DNA of 64,000 bases from CAVWDI01 sp963793095 (GTDB taxonomy: Bacteria > Chloroflexota > Anaerolineae > Anaerolineales > UBA4823), in the NCBI GenBank assembly GCA_963793095.1, contig CAWBYY010000001.1, positions 372,001 through 436,000 on the forward strand, written 5' to 3'. The notes below the pieces were generated by a model. It made no database searches. It had not been told where the DNA came from and saw nothing but the letters and a program-made list of their open reading frames with translations. The position numbers and the translations under genes were made by a program. Of the stretch, positions 1-6,569 are shown piece after piece; positions within the stretch are counted from its first letter, which is position 1; the number at the start of each line of letters is the position of its first letter.

Positions 1-2
1 AC

Positions 3-1001
3 CTGGTCGGATTCGGGTACAGTCTGGAGACCGAATCTTCGAGCGTGGTTGGCGGCGACCTGCTATTTATGGGCGCCCAATCTCTGCTGGCAGGCGATGT
101 GGCGGGGAATGTTAAGATTGGCGTTGGAGGGGTTGAGCTGAACGGGGAAATTGCAGGAGATGTGGAGTTAGAATTCGGAGCGCCAGGTGATACAAGCCCA
201 TTCTCCCCTTTCCAGTTTATCCCAAATATGCCTGCTGTGCCTGTCGTAGCAGGCGGATTGACAATTGGACCGGACACACTCATTGGTGGCGATTTAATTT
301 ATAAAGCGCCCGAAGAAAGTGATGTGCCTTCCTGGGCGGTGGGAGGAGAGGTTGAATTTGAAGAGGTGGCCCCGGTTGATGCCAGCGTTGAAATCGAACA
401 GGAGCCGACAACCGGTGAAAAAGTATGGAACTGGTTTCTGGTGAACCTCAGGCGATTGATCAGTTTCTTGTTAATCGGATTAATTCTTATCTGGCTTTTG
501 CCGAATTTTGTTGAACAGGTAAGCGCAAATTTGAACGCCAAACCCTGGCACAGCCTTGGGTGGGGAGTTCTGCTTTATTTTGGTTTCTTCTTCCTGGTAT
601 TTGTGATCTTAATGCTTACCATAGTACTGGTGATTGTTTTCTTACTCATCACCCTTGCTGCGATTGCCTGGCTGATATTTGGGCTCGGTTTTGTAACTAT
701 CATTAATCTGATGCTGGCTTTTTACATTTCAACTGCATTTCTGTCTAAGATTTTTGTCAGCTATCTGGCTGGTCGGTTAATACTGGAACGGTTAAAACCG
801 GACTGGGCCTTGAGCATCTACTGGTCTTTTATCACCGGTTTAATCGTTTTCATCATTCTGACATCGATACCCTACCTGGGATGGATTATCAATCTGGGAG
901 TAATATTCTTCGGATTAGGAGCGATCATTCTTTGGATAAAAGATCGATTATTCCCACCTGAAACAGCACCGGCGGCGAAACCAGCAAAATCGCAGGCGTA
1001 G
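3..1001 (+). CDS. Bactofilin-like (polymer-forming) membrane protein, 5' end outside window
   Basis: The reading frame is open from the first bases of the window, so the true start lies upstream; a GTG at 45 is only an internal codon. The visible N-terminal part is a run of short Gly-Asp turns (GGDL, AGDV, AGNV, AGDVELEFG, GGDLIY), the pattern of bactofilin/polymer-forming beta-helix repeats. An acidic stretch follows, and then, from about residue 135 of the visible part, four or so long hydrophobic segments. Fusion of a bactofilin-like repeat region to a multi-pass membrane domain is seen in many uncharacterised bacterial proteins; a role in envelope organisation is inference. The end is Ala/Pro/Lys-rich. 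Confidence 0.65.
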   Translation: MVGFGYSLETESSSVVGGDLLFMGAQSLLAGDVAGNVKIGVGGVELNGEIAGDVELEFGAPGDTSPFSPFQFIPNMPAVPVVAGGLTIGPDTLIGGDLIYKAPEESDVPSWAVGGEVEFEEVAPVDASVEIEQEPTTGEKVWNWFLVNLRRLISFLLIGLILIWLLPNFVEQVSANLNAKPWHSLGWGVLLYFGFFFLVFVILMLTIVLVIVFLLITLAAIAWLIFGLGFVTIINLMLAFYISTAFLSKIFVSYLAGRLILERLKPDWALSIYWSFITGLIVFIILTSIPYLGWIINLGVIFFGLGAIILWIKDRLFPPETAPAAKPAKSQA

Positions 1002-1011
1002 GCAGCTTAAC

Positions 1012-1140
1012 TTGCGTTAAAACTTAGATGTAGTATAATCACAATGGCGTCTCGGGCCTGCCCCCCTCAGGTCCGGGGCGTCATTCATTTAAAATTTTAA
1101 GATTATAAAATATTGCGTTAATTGAAATTTAATGTATAAT
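1012..1140 (+). promoter_or_regulatory. Two similar promoter-like elements (TTGCGTTAA / TATAAT)
   Basis: TTGCGT at 1012-1017 and TATAAT at 1034-1039 are separated by 16 bases. A second TTGCGT at 1113-1118 and TATAAT at 1135-1140 have the same spacing. Both -35 elements extend to TTGCGTTAA. They point rightward, yet no plus-strand gene of normal size follows before the convergent oxidoreductase operon. Whether they drive a small RNA or are chance AT-rich matches cannot be told from sequence alone. Confidence 0.35.
1046..1082 (+). terminator. 15-bp stem-loop after the bactofilin-like gene
   Basis: The arm at 1046-1060 pairs with 1068-1082 over 15 positions if G-U pairs are allowed, around a C-rich 7-nt loop. 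It starts 45 bases after the stop codon of the first gene and is followed by ATTCATTT and further AT-rich sequence rather than a clean U-tract. It could be the terminator of that gene or the body of a short RNA starting at the TATAAT at 1034. Confidence 0.45.
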
Positions 1141-1215
1141 ACGCTACGCTTTTAACAATGCGGGAATAAATATTTGCGATCTGCTCTTTCTCTCGTGGGA
1201 GGAGAAATGATTTTG

Positions 1216-1247
1216 AACGGGTGACTGTCAATCAGACGGCACCCGTT
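1216..1247 (-). terminator. Stem-loop spanning the stop codon of the oxidoreductase gamma gene
   Basis: AACGGGTG (1216-1223) pairs with CACCCGTT (1240-1247) around a 16-nt loop that contains the gamma-subunit stop codon. No U-tract follows on either strand, so this is at best a weak terminator between two convergent genes. Confidence 0.3.
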
Positions 1248-1785
1248 CCGATTCAATGAATAAATAACCCTCACGCAAAGCGTGGCAGTTCAATTCAATC
1301 AGATTTCGATGTCTCTCAGGGATGTGGTCATCAAGACCCTGCGCTAACTGTTCAATTGTCAGAATTGGGAGCTTTTTTACCAGAGCGCCAAGCATGATCA
1401 TATTCGCCAGGCGCTGGTTTCCGATGGATGCGGCTAAATCATTTGCAGGAATAAATACTTCCTCAATATCATTTCTCTCTGAAGTACGGTCAATCAGTGA
1501 TGAATTAGCGACAAATACCCCGCCCGGAGAAACCAGGTCCACATACTTATCATAAGAGGGCAGATTAAATACCAGAGCCGCTTTTGGGTTGCGGACATTC
1601 GGTGACCCAATCTGTTCGTCCGAGATGATGACGGTGCAGTTGGCAGTGCCGCCTCGCATCTCTGGACCGTACGACGGGATCCATGTAACTTCTACGCCTG
1701 CATCCATTGCAGTATATGCAAGCAACTGGCCGGCAAACATAATTCCCTGTCCGCCGAAACCAGAAAGGATAATTTCAGTTTGCAT
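1228..1785 (-). CDS. 2-oxoacid:ferredoxin oxidoreductase, gamma subunit
   Basis: This is the gamma (catalytic-domain III) subunit of the pyruvate/2-ketoacid:ferredoxin oxidoreductase family, which oxidatively decarboxylates a 2-oxoacid to an acyl-CoA and passes electrons to ferredoxin in the cytoplasm. The 185 residues match the usual size. GFGGQG near residue 9 and YGPEMRGG near residue 39 are the family hallmarks. It is the last gene of the delta-alpha-beta-gamma operon read leftward from 3995, about 30 bases after the beta gene. The substrate (branched-chain 2-oxoacid or 2-oxoglutarate) cannot be fixed from this subunit. Confidence 0.9.
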   Translation of the reverse strand: MQTEIILSGFGGQGIMFAGQLLAYTAMDAGVEVTWIPSYGPEMRGGTANCTVIISDEQIGSPNVRNPKAALVFNLPSYDKYVDLVSPGGVFVANSSLIDRTSERNDIEEVFIPANDLAASIGNQRLANMIMLGALVKKLPILTIEQLAQGLDDHIPERHRNLIELNCHALREGYLFIESERVPSD

Positions 1786-1813
1786 AGTTTTGGCTATCCC
1801 TGTTAATTTCTTG

Positions 1814-2590
1814 TTAATATTTTATATTTTTAACTGGCTCAATATTCTTATAATCGCCGATGGGGAAGACCGGCAGCATATTATGTTCGATCCACTCCAG
1901 CGACTCGCTGGCTGAGAAACCCCAATTGGTTGGGCAGGAAGAAAGCAGTTCAACCATTGCAAACCCCAGTTCGCGTTTCTGAACTTCGAAGGCCATCCGG
2001 ACAGCTTTTTTTGATTTGCGGATATTATTTGGATCATGCAAACTGCGCCTGACGGAATAACTGGTTCCATCCATCACAGATATCAACTCTGCCATCTTGA
2101 TTGGATAGCCTGTCTGTTCGATATCCCGGCCGCTGGGAGAAGAGGTTGTGCGCTGGCCCGGCAGGGTTGTAGGCGCCATTTGGCCTCCAGTCATCCCGTA
2201 GATCGCGTTGTTTATAAAGATGACTGTCAAATTTTCTCCCCTTGCAGCGGCGTGCATGATTTCAGCCATACCGATTGAAGCAAGGTCGCCGTCACCCTGG
2301 TAGGTGAAAACAATCCGGCTGGGGAGGACTCGCTTTATACCAGTTGCCATAGCAGGCGCCCGGCCGTGGGCGGCTTCGACAAAATCACAATTGAAATAGT
2401 TATATGCAAACACCGAGCAACCAACGGGGGCGACGCCGATTGTTTTCTCGCGGATTTTCATCTCATCCAGGACTTCTGCGATAATCCGGTGAGCCACACC
2501 GTGGGTGCACCCCGGGCAGTAATGGGTGGTTACCTTGGTCAGGGATTCAGACCGGCTGTATACTTTTTGACCTGTATCAATCACTTCCAT
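1814..2590 (-). CDS. 2-oxoacid:ferredoxin oxidoreductase, beta (TPP-binding) subunit
   Basis: The beta subunit holds thiamine pyrophosphate. The TPP signature GDGD lies near residue 100, followed by the NNAIYGMTGGQ segment near residue 128. CPGCTHG near residue 26 is the usual N-terminal cysteine motif of this family. I chose the ATG at 2590 over the TTG at 2593: its A overlaps the TGA stop of the alpha gene (TGATG), which implies translational coupling. Length is about 258 residues, normal for the family. It works with the alpha, gamma and ferredoxin-like subunits encoded around it. Confidence 0.92.
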   Translation of the reverse strand: MEVIDTGQKVYSRSESLTKVTTHYCPGCTHGVAHRIIAEVLDEMKIREKTIGVAPVGCSVFAYNYFNCDFVEAAHGRAPAMATGIKRVLPSRIVFTYQGDGDLASIGMAEIMHAAARGENLTVIFINNAIYGMTGGQMAPTTLPGQRTTSSPSGRDIEQTGYPIKMAELISVMDGTSYSVRRSLHDPNNIRKSKKAVRMAFEVQKRELGFAMVELLSSCPTNWGFSASESLEWIEHNMLPVFPIGDYKNIEPVKNIKY

Positions 2591-3724
2591 CAAATACCTT
2601 CTCCAGTTCTGTTGACGGTTTTCTTCAGTCTTTCAATCCAGCCCGCACGCGGGTCTCCATCCGGGGATATCTGGCCGATTGATACCCGCCTGATCTCAGC
2701 CAGAATCTCGTCGGGAAAAGGCACTACCCCGCCAAGACGACCGTAGAACTCAACCGGGACTTTGCCGTTAACATACATTTTCACATCATCAAGCATCTGG
2801 CCGGTATTCATTTCAATTACCAGGAACGCGCTCAGCGCGGTCTGTGAGATTTCTAATTACCCCACCTGGAAACGGACTGAGGGTTACCGGTCGGAAAAGG
2901 CCGGCCGGGATGCCTTCTGCTCGGGCTGCTCTTACGGCGCTGTAGGCAATCCGACCAGCTGTTCCATATCCAATCACGATTATCTCAGCGTCGTCGAGGA
3001 AATAATCTTTGTGCCTGATTTCATTTCGCTGAACAATACGCCACCTTTCTAAAAGGCGCAGGTTGGTGATCTCTTCATCCTCTGGATTCATGTATATTGA
3101 AGATAGAATCCTCTTCTCTCTTGATTCAGCGCCGCGGACAGCCCATTCGGGATAAACTTTTTTGATAGACCGCATCGGCGGTAGTTCAGCCGGTTCCATC
3201 ATCTGTCCAATATTCCCATCAGCCATTACAATCACGATCGAACGGTATTGTTCCGCCAGATCAAATGCCAGTACGGTCAGGTCAATCGCTTCCTGTACAC
3301 TTGAAGGCGCCAGAACGATATTGAAGTAATCTCCATGTCCACCCCCGTGGACAATCTGATTGTAATCACCCTGGGAGGGGGCGATGTTCCCCAGACCGGG
3401 TCCGCCGCGGACAACATCTACAAGCACCACCGGAAGTTCAGTTCCAGCAATATAGGACAAACCTTCCATCATTAAGCTGATGCCAGGGCTTGAAGAAGAA
3501 CTCATTACCCTGGCACCTGTGCAAGCCGCTCCATAAACCATATTTATTGCAGCGACCTCGCTTTCTGCCTGCAAGAAGGCCCTTCCTAATTCGGGCATCC
3601 GGTGGGACATCCACTCCAAAAGCTCGGTTTGAGGTGTTATCGGGTACCCGAAATATGCTTCCAGACCTGCTCTAACAGCGGCTTCGGCGATTGCAATATT
3701 ACCTTTTAACAGCTCGCGAGCCAC
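2590..3724 (-). CDS. vorB: 2-oxoacid:ferredoxin oxidoreductase, alpha subunit (VorB-like), frameshifted
   Basis: The alpha subunit carries the catalytic pyrimidine-binding half. Residues 1-303 are continuous from a GTG at 3724, which has a strong AGGAGG six bases upstream. The GYPITPQTE motif and the GGPGLGNIAPSQGDYNQ segment resemble the 3-methyl-2-oxobutanoate (VorB) branch. The frame then closes at 2813, while the next frame continues the same protein from about 2824 (FLVIEMNTGQM...VEFYGRLGGVVP) to the stop at 2590. Removing one base in GAGCGCGTTCC near 2823-2827 restores a roughly 377-residue chain of normal length. Either a sequencing indel or a real frameshift; if real, the whole operon may be inactive. 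Confidence 0.85.
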
Positions 3725-3734
3725 AAATTACCTC

Positions 3735-3995
3735 CTATGCAGGGATTATATTTCGATTTTCTACTTTTTCTCTCGATGGTGATTCTCTGAATACGGTTAT
3801 TGCCGATTCTGGGCAGACTATTGCACAAATGGCACAGCCGGTGCATCCTTCTCCAAGTAAATATGCTGGATGATACCCTTTCGAAGTGAGGTTATCCATA
3901 TCCATTGCCAGTACATCCTGCGGGCATGCGCCAATGCATAATTCACACCCCTTGCAGTAGATTGGATCGATTACAACCCATCCTTTTACCGGCAT
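3735..3995 (-). CDS. 2-oxoacid:ferredoxin oxidoreductase, delta (2x[4Fe-4S] ferredoxin) subunit
   Basis: This 86-residue ferredoxin-like subunit takes electrons from the catalytic subunits. It has two complete CxxCxxCxxxCP motifs, with cysteines at residues 14/17/20/24 and 51/54/57/61, enough for two [4Fe-4S] clusters. The start at 3995 is supported by GGAGG at 4001-4005 with five bases of spacing; an ATG four bases earlier is out of frame. It is the first gene of the four-gene operon and is followed by the alpha gene after about 10 bases. Confidence 0.9.
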   Translation of the reverse strand: MPVKGWVVIDPIYCKGCELCIGACPQDVLAMDMDNLTSKGYHPAYLLGEGCTGCAICAIVCPESAITVFRESPSREKVENRNIIPA

Positions 3996-4038
3996 TCATA
4001 CCTCCAATTCTATTCAGGATTAATTCACTTGTATTTAT

Positions 4039-4068
4039 ATTATCTTGAGAAACAAAAAGTATCTCAAG
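4039..4068 (-). promoter_or_regulatory. Promoter with overlapping inverted repeat upstream of the oxidoreductase operon
   Basis: Read leftward, TTGAGA (4062-4067) and GATAAT (4039-4044) are 17 bases apart, a good sigma-70-type pair. CTTGAGA (4044-4050) and TCTCAAG (4062-4068) form a perfect 7-bp inverted repeat with an 11-base spacer, covering the whole -35 to -10 interval. That position suits a repressor operator; the regulator is not identified. Confidence 0.5.
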
Positions 4069-4201
4069 TGCTGATTGTCACGACTTAAGTATACCAAAAT
4101 CCAGACCTTGAATTGGGGTTTCCATACCGGATGCGATACATGAAGCTGCGTATAGATTATCCAGAGGCTTTTGGCTGTTTTCCTGACCGTGCAGGGCTTA
4201 T

Positions 4202-5530
4202 CTAAGGGGTTGTTGTCTCTGTCGGGGTGGCTGATGGGGATTGAAGAGCGTCTATTATGCTGTCACTGGCTTTTTGAAGGGCTTCACCCGGCAGAACGGT
4301 TCTTGCGAAAACTGAGCGCAGAGCGATATCCATCGGGACCTGGTAAGCATCCATTTCTGAGATGACAGGGTAGCCGATTCCCTCCGAGAGTGCATTCATA
4401 GATTTCATCATCAATGTCCCGGTGATTGGATCGGTCAAAATAATGCCCGTACTTGCAGGGATCATCCCCTCTTCAGCGATCTTTGTCTGAGTTTGGTTGG
4501 AAATAAAATGCTCCATAAATGCTCTGGAAGCAGCGAGTCTGTCTCCGGTTGTTTCCCGGTTAAGATAGATCATCTCCGGGAATACATATCCAGCAAGGGC
4601 TCCTTCTTTGGATTCCGGCCACCTGTCAATAACAATATTTTCGATTCCCAGGGCTTCAGTTAACTCGGATAGTCTCCAGCTGCCTTCAATGATAATCCCG
4701 ACCCTGCCAGCCTTAAAAAGGTCTACATCCTGGTCGCTGAGGTAATCTGTTGGACCAGCGTCCTGATAATTGAGAAGAAGTTCAAGCCATTCGACACCTT
4801 TCGGATCATTAAATGCAGGATTGCCATCTTCATCCATCAATGCTCCGCCAATCCCCTCGAGGTTTGCTCCGGAATAGATAAAACCCCTATCAAGGTATGC
4901 GCCTATCATTTCACCCTGGCTGGCGTTATTTGCATTGTATATCAATTGTTCAAAAGTTGCGGCGGAATCAGGGATTATATTCCTGTTGCGGAACAATAAG
5001 ATCCCTTCAAGGGAGTATGGAAGACCAATTAATTCATTCCTGTACCAGGCTGTATCCAGCGCAGGCTGGTTGAGCTGGGTTAAGAGACCCTCACTGATAC
5101 TCCCTGACAGCGAGCTTATATAGCCCTGGTCATAAAGGTAAGGACCCCATTCGGCCGGTCCCAATATAATTGAGGGGCCTCTGCCCTGGCCTGTCTCGAA
5201 TTCAAATTTTGCCAGGAAATTTTCGACCGGAACATAGAGCACGTCAAAATACACATTCGGGTGGTTATCGGAAAAATCAGCCAGAATTTGTTCAAGAACC
5301 GGCAGTGCCTGTTCATCCCAGGAATGCCAGATTGTGATCGTACCGCTCAGATATGGAGGGGTGGCAGTGGGTGAGGGAGTGGGGATTCTGGCGGTGGTGG
5401 TTGGAATTTGAACTGCAACCTGGGTTTCGGGAATGTCTTCCTGAGAAAATTGGCTGCATCCGCTGACCGACATTGCCAGTATCAACGGAAGAATTATTAG
5501 GGGATGGAAAAATTTCAAGATTGCAACCAT
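4202..5530 (-). CDS. Extracellular solute-binding lipoprotein (family 1, sugar-type)
   Basis: The mature protein resembles maltose/oligosaccharide-type ABC binding proteins: the first strand of the domain reads ITIWHSW, and a W-S-L-rich C-terminal lobe follows, about 440 residues in all. I chose the ATG at 5530 because it puts a classical lipoprotein signal (basic start, hydrophobic core, VSG-Cys25) at the N-terminus; longer in-frame starts at 5587 and 5599 would place 19-23 polar residues in front of it and would overlap the promoter. A short Thr/Pro linker (TTTARIPTPSPTATPP) joins the lipid anchor to the binding domain. No permease or ATPase genes lie next to it, so the substrate is open. 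Confidence 0.8.
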   Translation of the reverse strand: MVAILKFFHPLIILPLILAMSVSGCSQFSQEDIPETQVAVQIPTTTARIPTPSPTATPPYLSGTITIWHSWDEQALPVLEQILADFSDNHPNVYFDVLYVPVENFLAKFEFETGQGRGPSIILGPAEWGPYLYDQGYISSLSGSISEGLLTQLNQPALDTAWYRNELIGLPYSLEGILLFRNRNIIPDSAATFEQLIYNANNASQGEMIGAYLDRGFIYSGANLEGIGGALMDEDGNPAFNDPKGVEWLELLLNYQDAGPTDYLSDQDVDLFKAGRVGIIIEGSWRLSELTEALGIENIVIDRWPESKEGALAGYVFPEMIYLNRETTGDRLAASRAFMEHFISNQTQTKIAEEGMIPASTGIILTDPITGTLMMKSMNALSEGIGYPVISEMDAYQVPMDIALRSVFARTVLPGEALQKASDSIIDALQSPSATPTETTTP

Positions 5531-5586
5531 AATATCAGGGTAATATTTTTGAGAATTAACGATAGTTTTCTGATCCGCCAAATCCA

Positions 5587-5613
5587 TTATAATCACCACT
5601 ATGAAAAGTGCAA
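5587..5613. promoter_or_regulatory. Divergent promoters sharing a palindromic -10 box
   Basis: ATTATAAT at 5586-5593 is its own reverse complement, so it gives a TATAAT box on both strands. Leftward, TTGCAC (forward 5608-5613) lies 16 bases from it and would serve the binding-protein gene. Rightward, only weak -35 sequence is seen, and TATAAT at 5588-5593 ends 7 bases before the ATG at 5601. No Shine-Dalgarno precedes that ATG. Confidence 0.45.
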
Positions 5614-6515
5614 ATAAAATAAAAGGGGTTATTGCAGCGGCAGTTACTCCAATATCAGAGGATTACAGTCCCCTACCCGGAAGCATACCTGCGTTTCTGG
5701 AATTTCTTTCCCGGCGCGGCTGCCATGGCGCCCTGATGCTTGGCACAACCGGTGAAGGTCCATCTTTTTCTCCATCAGAAAGGGGGGCGATACTGAGATC
5801 TGCTCTGGAAGTGCGGCAGGTTATACCGGATTTTGTCCTACTGGCAGGGACTGGAACCCCCAGTCTCGACGAGACTATTGAACTGACCCGGGAAGCATTC
5901 GAGCTTGGTTTTGATGGTGTGGTGGTGCTGCCGCCGTTTTATTATCGTAAAGTCCCTGAAGAAGGATTATTGCGCTGGTACGGAAAAGTTATTGAAAGCG
6001 CAGTCCCAGCGGGAGGCAGATTATATGGATATCACATCCCCCAGATTACGGGTGTGCCCCTGACTATCGATTTACTGGCGCGGCTGCTGGACGCATATCC
6101 AGAAAATTTTGCCGGAATTAAGAACTCATCTCCCGAACCTGAATTTACCAGTGAACTGGGGGAGCGGTTCGGCGCCGAAATGGATATTTTCAGCGGTAAC
6201 GACAGGTTGTTCAGCCAGGCCCTCGAAAATAACGCCGCTGGCTGCATTACCGCTCTCGCAAATCTTTGTTCGCCAGATTTGCGCCAGTTATGGGAGCGGT
6301 TCACCAATGAAGAACCAACTGATTATGTGCAGGATAAATTAATTGAAGCGCGGGGCCTTATTGATCGGAATCCGCCAGCGCCGCCAGTAATAAAATTGAT
6401 CCTGTCGCAATTTTATGGTTTTCCAGAATGGGCCGTACGCCCGCCGCTGGTTCCAGTTGACTCAACCCTGGCAAAAAAGATTTTAGCGGAAGCTGAATCG
6501 GTTCTGGATATATAG
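5601..6515 (+). CDS. DapA/N-acetylneuraminate lyase family class I aldolase
   Basis: This TIM-barrel Schiff-base aldolase family includes dihydrodipicolinate synthase, N-acetylneuraminate lyase and several sugar-acid aldolases. The 304 residues show GTTGEG at 48-53, the catalytic Tyr in YHIP at 144-147 and the Schiff-base Lys174 in GIKNSS. There are no lysine-pathway genes nearby, and the usual YNVP of true DapA reads YHIP, so a sugar- or hydroxy-acid aldolase is at least as likely as lysine synthesis. The ATG sits 7 bases after a TATAAT box with no Shine-Dalgarno, so the mRNA may be leaderless. Confidence 0.82.
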   Translation: MKSANKIKGVIAAAVTPISEDYSPLPGSIPAFLEFLSRRGCHGALMLGTTGEGPSFSPSERGAILRSALEVRQVIPDFVLLAGTGTPSLDETIELTREAFELGFDGVVVLPPFYYRKVPEEGLLRWYGKVIESAVPAGGRLYGYHIPQITGVPLTIDLLARLLDAYPENFAGIKNSSPEPEFTSELGERFGAEMDIFSGNDRLFSQALENNAAGCITALANLCSPDLRQLWERFTNEEPTDYVQDKLIEARGLIDRNPPAPPVIKLILSQFYGFPEWAVRPPLVPVDSTLAKKILAEAESVLDI

Positions 6516-6569
6516 TGCACGATTCACCACGTGACACCCAAACAGCCCTTAACCCGGTGATGTATTATT

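Noticed and set aside
1207..1224. Five-codon ORF (ATG ATT TTG AAC GGG TGA) after a strong GGGAGGAG
   Set aside because: Too short to judge; the sequence is also part of the stem at the end of the gamma gene.
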